From an uncultured Aquimarina sp. (lineage in GTDB: Bacteria > Bacteroidota > Bacteroidia > Flavobacteriales > Flavobacteriaceae): a stretch of DNA of 64,000 nt. Position 1 is the first letter of the stretch. The number at the start of each line of letters is the position of its first letter. Location: positions 62,001 through 126,000 of the forward strand of contig CANMLS010000003.1 in assembly GCA_947498785.1 (NCBI GenBank). The letters are read 5' to 3'. The notes beneath the pieces are model-generated. The model saw nothing but the letters and a program-made list of their open reading frames with translations, had not been told where the DNA came from and searched no databases. The translations under genes and the position numbers were made by a program. This document shows positions 10,408 to 20,334 of this stretch, one piece after another.

Positions 10408-11523
10408 TTATCCCGTAATTTTTGTCTTCTCAATATTTTCAATAAACTGATCGAATAAATATATTGAATCATTTGGTCCTGGACTAGCTTCTGGGTGATA
10501 TTGCACAGAAAAACAATTTTTATTTTTCATTTTAATTCCTGCAACTGTATGATCATTTAAATGCACATGCGTTATTTCTACCTCAGGATGCTTTTCAGTT
10601 TCTTCTCTATGTATAGCAAAACCATGGTTTTGAGAAGTAATCTCTCCTTTACCCGTTATTAGGTTTTTTACGGGGTGATTAATTCCTCTATGTCCATTAT
10701 GCATTTTATATGTACTAATTCCATTAGCCAACGCTATAACCTGATGTCCTAAACAAATGCCAAAAAGCGGCAAATCATTGTCCAAAATATCTTTTGCTGT
10801 CGCAATAGCTTGTGTTAACGGCTCAGGATCCCCCGGACCATTTGATAAGAAATACCCGTCAGGTTTCCATTCACTCATTTCTTCAAATGTAGCATTGTAA
10901 GGAAACACCTTTACGTAAGCATCTCTTTCCGTTATATTACGTAGAATATTTTTCTTTATCCCTATATCTAATGCTGAAATTTTATAAGTTGCATTCGGAT
11001 CTCCAACAAAATAAGGTTCTGATGTAGAAACTTTTGATGCTAATTCTAATCCATTCATGTTAGGAACAGCTGCTAATTCTTTTTTTAATCTATCTACATC
11101 CTTAACATCTGTAGTGATTACAGCATTCATTGCTCCATTATCTCTAATATAACTTACTAATGCTCTAGTATCTACATCAGAAATTGTCAAGAGGTTATGT
11201 TTTTCCAAAAACTCTTGTAAAGAACCATCTGCCAGATCTCTAGAATATTCATAACTAAAATTCTTTACAATCAAACCTGAAATTTTAACAGAATCTGATT
11301 CGATCTCTTGATTATTAGCACCATAATTACCGATATGAGCATTGGTAGCCACCATTAATTGCCCATAATATGATGGATCAGTAAAAATTTCCTGATAACC
11401 AGTCATACCTGTATTAAAACACACTTCACCAAAGGCACTACCCTCTTTACCTACAGCCTTACCGTGAAAAATTGTACCATCAGCTAATAAAAGGATTGCT
11501 TTTTTTCGAGATTGATATTTCAT
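10408..11523 (-). CDS. carA: Carbamoyl-phosphate synthase small (glutaminase) subunit
   Basis: Glutamine amidotransferase subunit that supplies ammonia to CarB for carbamoyl phosphate, used in pyrimidine and arginine synthesis. The N-terminal CPSase small-chain domain (about 8-140) is followed by a class I amidotransferase with C257 in FGICLGHQ, and H343 and E345 in QYHPEASPGP. At 371 residues it is full length. The large subunit carB is not in the window. A terminator after rplQ (11671-11707) and a promoter-like sequence at 11565-11592 suggest it is expressed independently of the ribosomal cluster. Confidence 0.97.
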   Translation of the reverse strand: MKYQSRKKAILLLADGTIFHGKAVGKEGSAFGEVCFNTGMTGYQEIFTDPSYYGQLMVATNAHIGNYGANNQEIESDSVKISGLIVKNFSYEYSRDLADGSLQEFLEKHNLLTISDVDTRALVSYIRDNGAMNAVITTDVKDVDRLKKELAAVPNMNGLELASKVSTSEPYFVGDPNATYKISALDIGIKKNILRNITERDAYVKVFPYNATFEEMSEWKPDGYFLSNGPGDPEPLTQAIATAKDILDNDLPLFGICLGHQVIALANGISTYKMHNGHRGINHPVKNLITGKGEITSQNHGFAIHREETEKHPEVEITHVHLNDHTVAGIKMKNKNCFSVQYHPEASPGPNDSIYLFDQFIENIEKTKITG

Positions 11524-11564
11524 TTATCTACATTTATTGTTTTCAAAAACCTTTTCAGAATCCA

Positions 11565-11592
11565 CAAAGTAACCATATTGTTACTATACCAA
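11565..11592 (-). promoter_or_regulatory. Possible promoter of carA
   Basis: Minus strand: TTG (11590-11592), a 17-base spacer and TTACTTTG (11565-11572). The -7 element misses one consensus base. It lies about 42 bases before the carA ATG. Confidence 0.45.
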
Positions 11593-11670
11593 TTTTAAAT
11601 TCTGCTATCTTCTAAATAATTTAACAACATATTTCCTTCAAGGTGGAAATTAAACCTATTTATGATTATT

Positions 11671-11707
11671 CAAAAAAAAAGGATAAACGACGAACGTTTA
11701 TCCTTTT
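11671..11707 (-). terminator. Terminator at the end of the ribosomal cluster (after rplQ)
   Basis: AAAAGGATAAACG (11677-11689) pairs perfectly with CGTTTATCCTTTT (11695-11707) around a 5-base loop. On the minus strand a long T-run follows the stem. It lies 29 bases past the rplQ stop and marks the end of the operon. Confidence 0.92.
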
Positions 11708-11735
11708 AATATTATGTGTGATTTACACTATTCAT

Positions 11736-12215
11736 TTATTCTTCTTCAGAATTAGCAATTTCCGTTACTGGTGCTGCTGGAGCAGTTTCAGCTTTCTTTC
11801 CTTTTCCTCCTCTTCTTCTAGCTTTCTTCTTAGCAGGCTTTCCAGCGTTATATAACTCGTTATAATCTACTAATTCAATCATTGCCATGTCTGCATTATC
11901 TCCAAGACGATTTCCAAGCTTAATAATTCTTGTGTATCCTCCTGGTCTATCTCCTACTTTAGGAGCAACGTCTCTAAATAATTCAGTAACTGCATATTTA
12001 TTACGCAATCTACTAAAAACGATACGACGATTATGAGTAGTATCTTCTTTAGATTTAGTTACTAACGGCTCCACAAATTGCTTAAGCGCTTTTGCTTTTG
12101 CAACTGTAGTATTGATCCTTTTATGCTCTATTAGGGAACAAGCCATATTCGCAAGCATAGCTTTACGATGTGCTGTTTTTCTTCCTAAATGATTTACTTT
12201 CTTTCCGTGTCTCAT
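11736..12215 (-). CDS. rplQ: 50S ribosomal protein L17 (bL17)
   Basis: The first 115 residues, beginning [20 protein letters not shown], are standard L17, which sits near the exit tunnel on the large subunit. The protein is 159 residues, longer than the 127 of E. coli. The extra C-terminal tail is first Lys/Arg-rich ([16 protein letters not shown]) and then Ala/Glu-rich, as in other Bacteroidota. It is the last gene of the cluster, 60 bases after rpoA, and is followed by a strong terminator. Confidence 0.97.
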   Translation of the reverse strand: MRHGKKVNHLGRKTAHRKAMLANMACSLIEHKRINTTVAKAKALKQFVEPLVTKSKEDTTHNRRIVFSRLRNKYAVTELFRDVAPKVGDRPGGYTRIIKLGNRLGDNADMAMIELVDYNELYNAGKPAKKKARRRGGKGKKAETAPAAPVTEIANSEEE

Positions 12216-12275
12216 GACATTTAATTTTAATCATCATCTTGCTACAACCCGTTCTGAGGAGCAAAATATGATGGA

Positions 12276-13268
12276 TTAGTCTTTATCTAATTTATATTTA
12301 GAAAGATCCATACCAAAGTTAAGTCCTTTAACATTAACAAGCTCTTCAAGCTCTGTTAAAGATTTCTTACCGAAGTTACGGAACTTCATTAAGTCATTTT
12401 TATTATAAGATACTAAGTCTCCTAAAGTGTCTACTTCTGCAGCTTTTAAACAGTTAAGCGCACGTACAGAAAGATCCATATCAATCAACTTTGTTTTCAA
12501 CAACTGCCTCATGTGAAGTGATTCTTCATCATAAGTTTCCGTTTGTGCAATCTCATCAGCCTCTAATGTGATACGTTCATCTGAGAACAACATGAAGTGA
12601 TGGATTAATATTTTAGCAGCTTCAGTCAATGCATCTTTTGGATGAATAGATCCGTCAGTTACAATTTCGAAAACTAATTTTTCGTAATCTGTCTTTTGCT
12701 CTACACGATAATTCTCAATGCTATACTTAACATTTTTGATTGGAGTGTATATAGAATCTGTAAAAATGGTTCCAATAGGAGCGTTAGCTTTCTTATTTTC
12801 TTCAGCAGGAACATAACCTCTACCTTTTTCAATAGTAATTTCAAGGTTAAGTGCCACTTTTTTATCCATATTACAGATAACTAGATCAGGATTCAATACC
12901 TGAAATCCAGAAATAAATTTCTGAAAATCCCCAGCAGTTAATTGCTCTTGACCTGAAATAGAAATAGTAACAGATTCATTATCTATATCTTCTATCTGAC
13001 GCTTAAAACGTACCTGCTTAAGATTTAAAATAATTTCTGTAACGTCTTCTACTACTCCAGAGATTGTAGAGAACTCATGATCTACACCTTCTATTCTAAG
13101 AGAAGTTATAGCGAATCCTTCTAAAGAAGATAGCAAAACTCTTCGTAAAGCATTACCAACTGTTAATCCATACCCTGGTTCTAATGGTCGAAATTCAAAT
13201 TTACCATCGAACTCAGTAGAGTCGATCATGATAACTTTATCGGGCTTCTGAAAATTTAATATTGCCAT
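12276..13268 (-). CDS. rpoA: DNA-directed RNA polymerase alpha subunit
   Basis: The alpha subunit dimerises to seed assembly of RNA polymerase. At 330 residues it has the full N-terminal assembly domain ([21 protein letters not shown] near 31-51) and the C-terminal DNA-binding domain ([19 protein letters not shown], then [13 protein letters not shown]). It lies between rpsD and rplQ, the standard alpha-operon position, 23 bases after rpsD. Confidence 0.98.
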   Translation of the reverse strand: MAILNFQKPDKVIMIDSTEFDGKFEFRPLEPGYGLTVGNALRRVLLSSLEGFAITSLRIEGVDHEFSTISGVVEDVTEIILNLKQVRFKRQIEDIDNESVTISISGQEQLTAGDFQKFISGFQVLNPDLVICNMDKKVALNLEITIEKGRGYVPAEENKKANAPIGTIFTDSIYTPIKNVKYSIENYRVEQKTDYEKLVFEIVTDGSIHPKDALTEAAKILIHHFMLFSDERITLEADEIAQTETYDEESLHMRQLLKTKLIDMDLSVRALNCLKAAEVDTLGDLVSYNKNDLMKFRNFGKKSLTELEELVNVKGLNFGMDLSKYKLDKD

Positions 13269-13291
13269 GTTATTTTTTCTTCTTAGAGTTA

Positions 13292-13897
13292 TTACTTAGA
13301 GTATAATTCGACAATGAATTGTTCGTTTATATTTTCCGGAATCTGAATTCTTGCCGGAACCGATACAAAAGTACCTTCTTTGGTATCGTTATTGAATGTA
13401 ATCCACTCATACACCTTGCTATTATTAGCAAGAGAATTTTGAATTACTTCTAGTGATTTTGATTTTTCTCTTACTCCTACCACATCTCCTGCCTTCAATT
13501 GGTAAGATGGAATGTTAACTTGTTGTCCATTTACAGTGATATGTCTGTGAGAAACCAATTGCCTTGCTCCTCTTCGAGAATTTGCCAACCCCATTCTGAA
13601 TGCTACATTATCCAAACGTGATTCACATAACTGGAGTAACACCTCACCTGTAATTCCTTGTGCACGTGTCGCTTTTTCAAACATATTTCTGAATTGACGC
13701 TCTAAAACTCCATAAGTATACTTAGCTTTTTGCTTTTCCATTAATTGGATAGCATATTCACTTTTCTTACCTCTACGTCTGTTATTTCCGTGTTGCCCTG
13801 GAGGGTAATTTCTTTTTTCGAATGATTTATCATCTCCGAATATCGCTTCACCAAATTTACGAGCGATTTTAGTTTTTGGACCAGTATATCTTGCCAT
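13292..13897 (-). CDS. rpsD: 30S ribosomal protein S4 (uS4)
   Basis: Primary 16S rRNA-binding assembly protein, 201 residues, beginning [20 protein letters not shown]. The S4 RNA-binding domain is visible as [20 protein letters not shown], then [12 protein letters not shown]. The N-terminus has no zinc-binding cysteines. S4 is a known autoregulator of its operon in other bacteria. Here a terminator-like hairpin and a structured 133-base leader lie just upstream, consistent with local control. Confidence 0.98.
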   Translation of the reverse strand: MARYTGPKTKIARKFGEAIFGDDKSFEKRNYPPGQHGNNRRRGKKSEYAIQLMEKQKAKYTYGVLERQFRNMFEKATRAQGITGEVLLQLCESRLDNVAFRMGLANSRRGARQLVSHRHITVNGQQVNIPSYQLKAGDVVGVREKSKSLEVIQNSLANNSKVYEWITFNNDTKEGTFVSVPARIQIPENINEQFIVELYSK

Positions 13898-13915
13898 TAT
13901 TAATAATTTAGTTAC

Positions 13916-13967
13916 TGAGGATAATCATGAATTAAGGTCTCTTTCCTTCGATGATTATTTCCCCTCA
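13916..13967 (-). promoter_or_regulatory. Structured leader upstream of rpsD, candidate S4-binding element
   Basis: In the RNA of the minus strand, TGAGG plus ATAATCAT pair with ATGATTAT plus CCTCA (13 bp with a 4-base bulge on the 5' side). Inside, AAGG pairs with CCTT around a 7-base loop. The fold ends 18 bases before the rpsD ATG. S4 represses its own messenger in other phyla; that this fold is the binding site is inference. Confidence 0.5.
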
Positions 13968-13997
13968 TTTAGATTTACTTATTTTTAATTTAAATAC

Positions 13998-14026
13998 AAA
14001 AAGATCCCGAACGCAATGTTCGGGAT
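13998..14026 (-). terminator. Terminator-like hairpin between rpsK and rpsD
   Basis: ATCCCGAAC and GTTCGGGAT form a perfect 9-bp stem with loop GCAAT. On the minus strand it is followed by C and five T. It sits 4 bases past the rpsK stop and could be a partial terminator or attenuator inside the alpha operon. Confidence 0.75.
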
Positions 14027-14030
14027 AAAA

Positions 14031-14414
14031 TTATACTCTACGTCTTTTTGGAGGACGACACCCATTATGAGGCATTGGAGTTACATCAATGATTTCTGAA
14101 ACTTCAATTCCTGAGTTATGAAGAGAACGTATTGCAGATTCTCTACCATTACCAGGGCCTTTTACGTATACCTTCACTTTCTTAAGTCCTGCTTCGACAG
14201 CAACTTTAGAAGCATCTTCTGCAGCTAGTTGAGCTGCATAAGGAGTGTTCTTTTTAGAACCTCTAAAACCCATTTTACCTGCAGAAGACCATGAAATAAC
14301 GTCTCCTTTTTTATTTGTTAGTGAGATAATAATATTGTTAAAAGAAGCTGTTACGTGTGCTTCTCCTACTGACTCAACAATTACCTTACGTTTTTTTGAA
14401 GTTGACTTTGCCAT
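14031..14414 (-). CDS. rpsK: 30S ribosomal protein S11 (uS11)
   Basis: Platform protein of the small subunit, 127 residues, with the family segments [15 protein letters not shown] and [17 protein letters not shown] and the C-terminus [16 protein letters not shown]. It follows rpsM by 8 bases. A terminator-like hairpin follows its stop codon at once. Confidence 0.98.
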   Translation of the reverse strand: MAKSTSKKRKVIVESVGEAHVTASFNNIIISLTNKKGDVISWSSAGKMGFRGSKKNTPYAAQLAAEDASKVAVEAGLKKVKVYVKGPGNGRESAIRSLHNSGIEVSEIIDVTPMPHNGCRPPKRRRV

Positions 14415-14422
14415 ACTACTTA

Positions 14423-14797
14423 TTATTTAGTCGCTTTTTTCTTATTAGCAACTGTTTTTCTTCTTCCTTTACGTGTTCTAGAGTTATTTTTGGTACGTTG
14501 TCCTCTAAGCGGCAAACCAGCTCTATGTCGAATACCTCTATAACATCCTATATCCATAAGACGTTTGATATTTAACTGTACTTCAGAACGTAATTCTCCT
14601 TCAATGGTATAGACTCCAACGGCTTCACGGATAAGACCAATTTGATCATCATTCCAATCAGAAACTTTTATACTCTCATCTACTTTGGCAACCGCTAAAA
14701 TTTCTTTAGCTCTACTTTTACCAATTCCGAAGATATAGGTTAATGCTATAACTCCTCGCTTTTGTTTAGGTATATCTACCCCTGCAATTCTTGCCAT
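14423..14797 (-). CDS. rpsM: 30S ribosomal protein S13 (uS13)
   Basis: Head protein of the small subunit that contacts tRNA and L5, 124 residues, beginning [20 protein letters not shown] and containing the helix-two-turn-helix segment, then [19 protein letters not shown] and a basic tail. It is separated from rpmJ by 2 bases, implying coupled translation. Confidence 0.98.
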   Translation of the reverse strand: MARIAGVDIPKQKRGVIALTYIFGIGKSRAKEILAVAKVDESIKVSDWNDDQIGLIREAVGVYTIEGELRSEVQLNIKRLMDIGCYRGIRHRAGLPLRGQRTKNNSRTRKGRRKTVANKKKATK

Positions 14798-14799
14798 AA

Positions 14800-14916
14800 T
14801 TACCCTTGTCTTTGTTTAAATCTAGGATTCTTTTTATTAATCACGTAAAGTCGGCCTTTTCTACGCACAATCTTGCACTCGGCACTTCTTTTTTTTATTG
14901 ATGCTCTAACTTTCAT
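14800..14916 (-). CDS. rpmJ: 50S ribosomal protein L36 (bL36)
   Basis: A 38-codon frame starting [20 protein letters not shown] and ending NPRFKQRQG. It is L36, the smallest large-subunit protein. The usual zinc ligands (C-x2-C...C-x4-H) are largely missing: only one cysteine remains (C14), so this is the zinc-free (C-minus) type. It lies between infA and rpsM, the normal place, and has a near-consensus promoter about 75 bases upstream. Confidence 0.96.
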   Translation of the reverse strand: MKVRASIKKRSAECKIVRRKGRLYVINKKNPRFKQRQG

Positions 14917-14935
14917 CTCTTTGTTTTTAATTTCC

Positions 14936-14957
14936 AAAATATATTATAATATATTTT
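14936..14957. repeat. AT-only 22-base palindrome in the rpmJ leader
   Basis: A perfect palindrome of 11-base arms (AAAATATATTA and its complement) lies between the promoter at 14990-15019 and the rpmJ start. It would form a hairpin in the leader RNA; its purpose is unknown. Confidence 0.6.
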
Positions 14958-14989
14958 AGAATGAATCAGTAACAAGATTTTTCAGCCTG

Positions 14990-15019
14990 CAAAAGTACAC
15001 AAAAAATCTTAATTTACAA
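14990..15019 (-). promoter_or_regulatory. Internal promoter for rpmJ-rpsM-rpsK
   Basis: Minus strand: TTG (15017-15019), a 19-base spacer and TACTTTTG (14990-14997), a full match to the Bacteroidota promoter consensus. It lies in the 117-base gap between infA and rpmJ, so the alpha operon can start independently of the spc operon. Confidence 0.75.
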
Positions 15020-15033
15020 TATTCTTAATTTAT

Positions 15034-15249
15034 TTAGTATCTATATGTTATTCGAGCCTTAGTTAAATCATAAGGACTCATTTCTAACTTTACTTTATCT
15101 CCTGGTAATAATTTTATATAATGCATACGCATTTTACCAGATATATGAGCAGTCACAACGTGCCCATTTTCTAACTCAACTCTAAACATCGCATTAGATA
15201 ATGCTTCAATAATACTTCCGTCTTGCTCTATTGCCGGTTGTTTTGCCAT
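15034..15249 (-). CDS. infA: Translation initiation factor IF-1
   Basis: A 71-residue OB-fold protein that binds the A site of the 30S subunit during initiation. It shows the family pattern: [20 protein letters not shown], then [19 protein letters not shown]. Its start codon shares one base with the secY stop (TAATG), so translation is coupled to secY. It is the last gene before the internal promoter. Confidence 0.98.
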   Translation of the reverse strand: MAKQPAIEQDGSIIEALSNAMFRVELENGHVVTAHISGKMRMHYIKLLPGDKVKLEMSPYDLTKARITYRY

Positions 15250-16589
15250 TATGCTACTGCTTTACGATTTTTACCTGTTTTCATCAATCCATCATAGTGC
15301 CTATTCAACAAATACGAATTAACTTGTTGCATCGTATCAATTGCCACACCTACCATAATAAGTAATGATGTTCCGCCAAAAAATAATGCCCAACCTTGTT
15401 GTACATTCAACAATTTCACCGCAATTGCTGGAAATATTGCTATTAGAGCTAAGAAAATTGAACCTGGGAGCGTGATTTGTGACATAATCCTATCTAAGTA
15501 TTCAGAAGTTTCACTTCCCGGTCGAATTCCTGGAATAAAACCACCACTACGTTTTAAATCATCTGCCATTTTATTTGTTGGTACTGTAATCGCAGTATAA
15601 AAATAAGTAAACACAATGATAAGCACTGCAAACAGAACATTATACCACAGTCCAAAAATATCACTAAACTCTGCCGCGACTCCTTGCGAAAAATCAGAAT
15701 CAGATAACTTTGCAGCAGCAGCAGGAACAAACATAATTGCCTGAGCAAAAATGATTGGCATTACACCTGATGCATTTAATTTTAACGGAATGTACTGACG
15801 GGATCCGAAAACATTTTTCTCATATCCGCCACCTGCTGTCCTTCTTGCATATTGAACTGGTATCTGACGCACCGCCATCACCAATAGAACAGAAGCTAAA
15901 ATAATTACAAACCAGATAACAAGTTCGATTAAAACCATTATCATTCCACCTCCATCACCAGAAACTCTTGAAGAAAAGTTCTGTACAAATGACTGTGGAA
16001 GTGTAGCTATAATACCTACCATAATCAATAAGGAGATACCATTACCTATACCTTTATCCGTAATCTTCTCACCTAACCACATTGCAAAAATACAACCTGT
16101 AGATATTATAATCACAGAAGATACAACAAAAACTGTTTGACTTATTTCAGCACTAAATGCTGAAGGAGGAAGTGTAGCAAATAAATTATATATGTACCCA
16201 GGTCCTTGAACCAAAGTAATAGCGATAGTTAACCAACGTGTTATTTGGTTAATCTTTTTTCTACCGCTTTCTCCTTCTTTTTGTAATTTTTGTAAATAGG
16301 GAATTGCTATTCCCATTAACTGCACTACAATAGAAGCAGATATATATGGCATAATACCTAGTGCAAATACCGAAGCATTAGCAAAAGCCCCTCCTGTAAA
16401 TGCATTAAGCAACCCCAGCAAACCGTCTTGGGTTTGCGTACCAAGGTTTGCCAGCTCTGAAGCATCTATTCCAGGGAGTACTACTTGTGCTCCGAATCGA
16501 TATACTAAAAGAAGTCCTAGCGTAACTAAAATTCTATTCTTTAGTTCTTCGATTTTCCAAATGTTTTTTATTGTATCAATAAATTTCAT
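15249..16589 (-). CDS. secY: Preprotein translocase subunit SecY
   Basis: Central channel of the Sec translocon in the inner membrane, 446 residues with ten predicted membrane segments. Recognisable parts are the first segment ([21 protein letters not shown]), the plug region, [13 protein letters not shown] loop ([15 protein letters not shown]) and [16 protein letters not shown]. It has the usual place at the end of the spc operon, 10 bases after rplO. Confidence 0.98.
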   Translation of the reverse strand: MKFIDTIKNIWKIEELKNRILVTLGLLLVYRFGAQVVLPGIDASELANLGTQTQDGLLGLLNAFTGGAFANASVFALGIMPYISASIVVQLMGIAIPYLQKLQKEGESGRKKINQITRWLTIAITLVQGPGYIYNLFATLPPSAFSAEISQTVFVVSSVIIISTGCIFAMWLGEKITDKGIGNGISLLIMVGIIATLPQSFVQNFSSRVSGDGGGMIMVLIELVIWFVIILASVLLVMAVRQIPVQYARRTAGGGYEKNVFGSRQYIPLKLNASGVMPIIFAQAIMFVPAAAAKLSDSDFSQGVAAEFSDIFGLWYNVLFAVLIIVFTYFYTAITVPTNKMADDLKRSGGFIPGIRPGSETSEYLDRIMSQITLPGSIFLALIAIFPAIAVKLLNVQQGWALFFGGTSLLIMVGVAIDTMQQVNSYLLNRHYDGLMKTGKNRKAVA

Positions 16590-16599
16590 GAATTGTCTA

Positions 16600-17052
16600 T
16601 TATAAGGTTACTGCTTCACCACCTGCTGCTTCTATAGCTGCTTTTGCAGTGGCTGTAAATTTGTGAGCTGAGACTTTTAATTTAGCCTTTAGTTCACCTC
16701 TTCCCAATATTTTAACCAAATCATTTTTCCCTGCAAGACGTGTATTCAAAAACACATCCAGATCCACAATATCTTTAATCTTTCCATCATCTACTAATTT
16801 TTGTAGCGTGTCCAAATTAATCCCCTGATATTCTTTTCTGTTAATGTTTTTAAAACCAAACTTAGGCACACGTCTTTGAAGTGGCATTTGCCCTCCTTCA
16901 AAACCGATCTTTTTGGAATATCCTGATCTTGATTTTGCTCCTTTATGACCACGAGTAGCAGTTCCTCCTTTACCAGAACCTTGTCCACGACCTACTCGCT
17001 TACTATTATTTTTTACCGAACCTGCAGCAGGTTTTAAGTTACTTAAATCCAT
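16600..17052 (-). CDS. rplO: 50S ribosomal protein L15 (uL15)
   Basis: A 150-residue large-subunit protein with the Gly/Lys-rich N-terminus (GRGQGSGKGGTATRGHKGAK) that threads into 23S rRNA, then GFEGGQMPLQRRVPKFGF and a globular C-terminus. It lies between rpmD (9 bases upstream) and secY. Confidence 0.98.
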   Translation of the reverse strand: MDLSNLKPAAGSVKNNSKRVGRGQGSGKGGTATRGHKGAKSRSGYSKKIGFEGGQMPLQRRVPKFGFKNINRKEYQGINLDTLQKLVDDGKIKDIVDLDVFLNTRLAGKNDLVKILGRGELKAKLKVSAHKFTATAKAAIEAAGGEAVTL

Positions 17053-17061
17053 TTGCTTTAA

Positions 17062-17241
17062 TTATTTTGTTTCTATCGAAACTAAATGTTTAACTTTATT
17101 TACCATCCCAAGGATATTCGGAGTATCATCATGCTCCACAACCTGGCCGATCTTTTTAAGACCTAGAGCTTCTAAGGTTCTCTTTTGTCTTTGAGTGCGG
17201 TTAATAGCACTTTTTACTTTAGTAATTTTAATCTTTGCCAT
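17062..17241 (-). CDS. rpmD: 50S ribosomal protein L30 (uL30)
   Basis: A 59-codon gene translated by hand, beginning MAKIKITKVKSAINRTQRQK and ending VNKVKHLVSIETK. This is the short bacterial L30 with the pattern TLEALGLKKIGQVVEHDDTP. It lies between rpsE (10 bases) and rplO (9 bases), its usual place in the spc operon. Confidence 0.97.
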   Translation of the reverse strand: MAKIKITKVKSAINRTQRQKRTLEALGLKKIGQVVEHDDTPNILGMVNKVKHLVSIETK

Positions 17242-17251
17242 CGTTCCTGAT

Positions 17252-17776
17252 TTATCCTTTAAACACTTTCTCTAGTGAAACACCCCTTTGAGCTGCTACT
17301 TGTTGTGCACTACGCATCTGTAACAAAGCATCAAATGTTGCTTTCACCACATTGTGTGGGTTAGACGATCCTTGGTTCTTAGAAAGTACGTCATGTACTC
17401 CTACAGATTCTAATACTGCACGAATAGCACCACCAGCAATAACTCCGGTACCAGTTGCGGCAGGCAAAAGCAATACTCTCGCTCCTCCATACTTACCTTT
17501 TTGTTCGTGTGGTAAAGTACCCTTGTGTAATGGAATACGAACCAAATTCTTTTTTGCATCTTCTACGGCCTTAGCGATAGCTTCTGCCACCTCTTTAGAC
17601 TTTCCTAAACCATGACCTACAACACCATTTTCATCACCAACAACAACAATTGCAGAGAAACCAAATGCTCTACCACCTTTTGTTACTTTTGTTACACGTT
17701 GCACACCAACTAAACGATCCTTAAGTTCAAGTCCGCTTGGTTTTACTAATTCTGCGTTTTTATATTTCTGATACAT
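17252..17776 (-). CDS. rpsE: 30S ribosomal protein S5 (uS5)
   Basis: A 174-residue small-subunit protein important for decoding accuracy. The N-terminal dsRNA-binding-like domain has [20 protein letters not shown] and [13 protein letters not shown], and the C-terminal part has [19 protein letters not shown]. It is 6 bases downstream of rplR. Confidence 0.98.
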   Translation of the reverse strand: MYQKYKNAELVKPSGLELKDRLVGVQRVTKVTKGGRAFGFSAIVVVGDENGVVGHGLGKSKEVAEAIAKAVEDAKKNLVRIPLHKGTLPHEQKGKYGGARVLLLPAATGTGVIAGGAIRAVLESVGVHDVLSKNQGSSNPHNVVKATFDALLQMRSAQQVAAQRGVSLEKVFKG

Positions 17777-17782
17777 AATTTC

Positions 17783-18139
17783 TTAGAATTTAAGTCCTGC
17801 TTCTCTAGCACCTTCTGCTAATGATTTTACTCTACCGTGATACAAATATCCTCCTCTATCAAAGGACACTGTCTCGATACCAGCTTTCTTAGCTTTTTCT
17901 GCTAGTGCTTTCCCTACCAAGTTTGCCTTTTCTATTTTATTTCCTGTTGCCGAAGCAATGTCTTTATCTCTTGAAGAAACAGCACTGATAGTTTTACCAG
18001 TTACATCATCTATAACCTGAGCATAGATTTCTTTATTACTTCTAAAAACAGATAATCTAGGACGTTGTTCTGTTCCGCTTACATTTCCGCGGATACGCTT
18101 TCTTATCTTTAATCTTCTTAAATCTTTTGAGAATGCCAT
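17783..18139 (-). CDS. rplR: 50S ribosomal protein L18 (uL18)
   Basis: A 118-residue 5S rRNA-binding protein with [20 protein letters not shown] and the C-terminal [20 protein letters not shown]. It follows rplF by 11 bases in the standard spc order. Confidence 0.98.
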   Translation of the reverse strand: MAFSKDLRRLKIRKRIRGNVSGTEQRPRLSVFRSNKEIYAQVIDDVTGKTISAVSSRDKDIASATGNKIEKANLVGKALAEKAKKAGIETVSFDRGGYLYHGRVKSLAEGAREAGLKF

Positions 18140-18150
18140 AACGTTAGTTA

Positions 18151-18693
18151 TTATGCAGATTTACCTGCTTTTCTTCTTAATTGTTCTCCTACGAATTTGA
18201 TTCCTTTCCCTTTGTAAGGTTCTGGTTTACGGAAGCCTCTAATTTTAGCTGCTATCTGTCCCACCAATTGCTTATCATGAGAAGTTAATTTAACTATAGG
18301 ATTTTTACCTTTTTCTGAAATTGTTTCAACCTTAACTTCTGGTGCCAAGTCTAAAACTATATTATGAGAGAATCCTAAAGCCAAATCTAATTTTTGACCT
18401 TGATTAGAAGCTCTGTAACCAACCCCTACTAATTCTAACTCTTTGGTAAATCCTTCAGAAACACCAACTATCATATTATTAATCAAAGCTCTGTATAAAC
18501 CATGCTTTGCTTTATGATCTTTAGCTTCAGTAGGTCTTTCTAAAACTACCTGGCCTTCCTCTACTTTCACATCGATACTATCGATATGTTGAGAAAGTTC
18601 TCCTAATTTTCCTTTAACAGTAACAACATTACCTGTCACTTCAACAGTGACACCAGACGGAATAGTTACTGGATTTTTTCCTATTCTTGACAT
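18151..18693 (-). CDS. rplF: 50S ribosomal protein L6 (uL6)
   Basis: A 180-residue protein at the base of the L7/L12 stalk, made of two similar domains. It begins [17 protein letters not shown] and has the C-terminal signature [18 protein letters not shown]. It is 21 bases after rpsH. Confidence 0.98.
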   Translation of the reverse strand: MSRIGKNPVTIPSGVTVEVTGNVVTVKGKLGELSQHIDSIDVKVEEGQVVLERPTEAKDHKAKHGLYRALINNMIVGVSEGFTKELELVGVGYRASNQGQKLDLALGFSHNIVLDLAPEVKVETISEKGKNPIVKLTSHDKQLVGQIAAKIRGFRKPEPYKGKGIKFVGEQLRRKAGKSA

Positions 18694-18714
18694 TTCTTTT
18701 GTCCTTTTATACTG

Positions 18715-19113
18715 TTAATATACGTAACAAAGTACTTCACCTCCTACATTCTCTTGCTTAGCGCGTTTACCGGTCATTACACCGTGAGAAGTAGAAACTA
18801 TCGCAATACCTAATCCATTAAGAATTCTTGGAATATCATTTGACCCAGCATACTTACGTAAACCTGGCTTACTTATTCTTTGTAATTCTTTAATAACTGG
18901 CTCTTTAGTTAACTTGTTGTACTTAAGTGCTATCTTGATAGTACCTTGCGTGGTATTATCTTCAAATTTATAACTTAAAATATATCCTTGATCGAATAAT
19001 ATTTTAGTGATCTCTTTTTTAACCTTTGACGCAGGAATCTCAACTACTCTATGTTGAGCACTATTTGCATTACGAATTCTGGTTAAATAATCTGCTATAG
19101 GATCTGTATTCAT
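18715..19113 (-). CDS. rpsH: 30S ribosomal protein S8 (uS8)
   Basis: A 132-residue 16S rRNA-binding protein beginning [16 protein letters not shown], with C-terminal [20 protein letters not shown]8 represses the spc operon in E. coli. Here there is a 70-base gap before it, after rpsN, with no fold that I can assign. Confidence 0.98.
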   Translation of the reverse strand: MNTDPIADYLTRIRNANSAQHRVVEIPASKVKKEITKILFDQGYILSYKFEDNTTQGTIKIALKYNKLTKEPVIKELQRISKPGLRKYAGSNDIPRILNGLGIAIVSTSHGVMTGKRAKQENVGGEVLCYVY

Positions 19114-19183
19114 TGTATTTAATTTATGGTTTTGGTTTTCAATTTATTTAATCGAACCTTAAACCAATTAATTTAATTTATTA

Positions 19184-19453
19184 TTACCAACTAGCTTTTG
19201 TAACACCTGGAATTAATCCTTTATTCGCCATTTCTCTAAATGTAACACGAGAAATTCCAAATTGACGCATATATCCTTTTGGTCTTCCTGTTAGTTTACA
19301 ACGATTATGTTTGCGAACTGGTGAAGCATTTTTAGGCAACTTCTGTAATGCTTCATAATCTCCAGCTTCTTTTAAAGCCTTACGTTTTTCAGCATATTTA
19401 TCTACAGTTTTTGCTCTTTTCACCTCACGGGCTTTCATTGATTCTTTAGCCAT
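19184..19453 (-). CDS. rpsN: 30S ribosomal protein S14 (uS14, zinc-free form)
   Basis: An 89-residue S14 with C-terminal signature [19 protein letters not shown]. It has only one cysteine in this region, so it is the longer zinc-independent form. Its start follows the rplE stop by 2 bases, giving coupled translation. Confidence 0.98.
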   Translation of the reverse strand: MAKESMKAREVKRAKTVDKYAEKRKALKEAGDYEALQKLPKNASPVRKHNRCKLTGRPKGYMRQFGISRVTFREMANKGLIPGVTKASW

Positions 19454-19455
19454 AA

Positions 19456-20007
19456 TTAATTCTTTTTAAAAGGTAATCCTAGTTCAGTTAACAATGATTT
19501 TGCTTCTTTATCGGTTTTTGCCGAAGTTTCGAAGGTAACATTCATTCCAGAAATCTTATTTACTTTATCAATATCAATTTCAGGGAAAATAATCTGTTCC
19601 AGAATACCTAATGAGTAATTACCTCTACCGTCAAAACCAGTAGCTTTTATTCCGTTAAAATCTCTAACACGTGGTAACGCAGAAGTAATCAAACGATCTA
19701 AAAATTCATACATTCTTTCTCCTCTTAACGTAACCTTTGCTCCAATTGGCATTCCTTTACGTAATTTGAAAGAAGCAACATCTTTTTTAGAAATTGTTGC
19801 TATAGCCTTCTGACCTGTTATCGTTGTTAATTCGTCTACTGCATAGTCGATTAACTTCTTATCAGCCACTGCAGCTCCTACACCTCTACTTAAAACAATT
19901 TTTTTAAGTTTTGGCACTTGCATTACATTATCATAGCTGAATTCTTCTGTAAGAGCTGACATTACTCTGTCTTTATACTCTTGTTTTAATCTTGGGATAT
20001 AAGCCAT
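19456..20007 (-). CDS. rplE: 50S ribosomal protein L5 (uL5)
   Basis: A 183-residue protein that binds 5S rRNA and the P-site tRNA. Visible segments are [20 protein letters not shown] and [19 protein letters not shown]. It follows rplX by 2 bases. Confidence 0.98.
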   Translation of the reverse strand: MAYIPRLKQEYKDRVMSALTEEFSYDNVMQVPKLKKIVLSRGVGAAVADKKLIDYAVDELTTITGQKAIATISKKDVASFKLRKGMPIGAKVTLRGERMYEFLDRLITSALPRVRDFNGIKATGFDGRGNYSLGILEQIIFPEIDIDKVNKISGMNVTFETSAKTDKEAKSLLTELGLPFKKN

Positions 20008-20009
20008 AA

Positions 20010-20321
20010 TTATATTACTTCATTAGATTTTTTAGAAAATCTCACTTTCTTATCTCCTTCTACTCTATATCCAATTCTTGTAGTTTCTCCTTTAGAAGTT
20101 AACAACGATAAATTAGAAATATGAATAGGTGCTTCTTGTTTTACAATTCCTCCTTGTGGATTTGTAGCACTAGGCTTCTGGTGTTTTGAAACTAAGTTCA
20201 CACCTTCTACGATCGCCTTGTTTTTATCTTTCAATACTTTTTGCACCGTACCTTCTTGACCTTTATTGTCTCCAGCGATAACTCGCACTGTATCTCCTGA
20301 TTTAATTTTTAGCTTTGTCAT
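20010..20321 (-). CDS. rplX: 50S ribosomal protein L24 (uL24)
   Basis: A 103-residue assembly-initiator protein with the KOW motif at the N-terminus ([18 protein letters not shown]) and the segment [14 protein letters not shown]. It lies 13 bases after rplN. Confidence 0.98.
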   Translation of the reverse strand: MTKLKIKSGDTVRVIAGDNKGQEGTVQKVLKDKNKAIVEGVNLVSKHQKPSATNPQGGIVKQEAPIHISNLSLLTSKGETTRIGYRVEGDKKVRFSKKSNEVI

Positions 20322-20334
20322 CTTTACAAATGTT

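Noticed and set aside
11736..12215. The long tail of L17 as a sign of a fusion or misassembly
   Set aside because: Lys/Ala-rich C-terminal extensions of L17 are usual in Bacteroidota.
14800..14916. L36 without zinc-binding cysteines as a broken gene
   Set aside because: The frame is complete, and zinc-free L36 variants are common.
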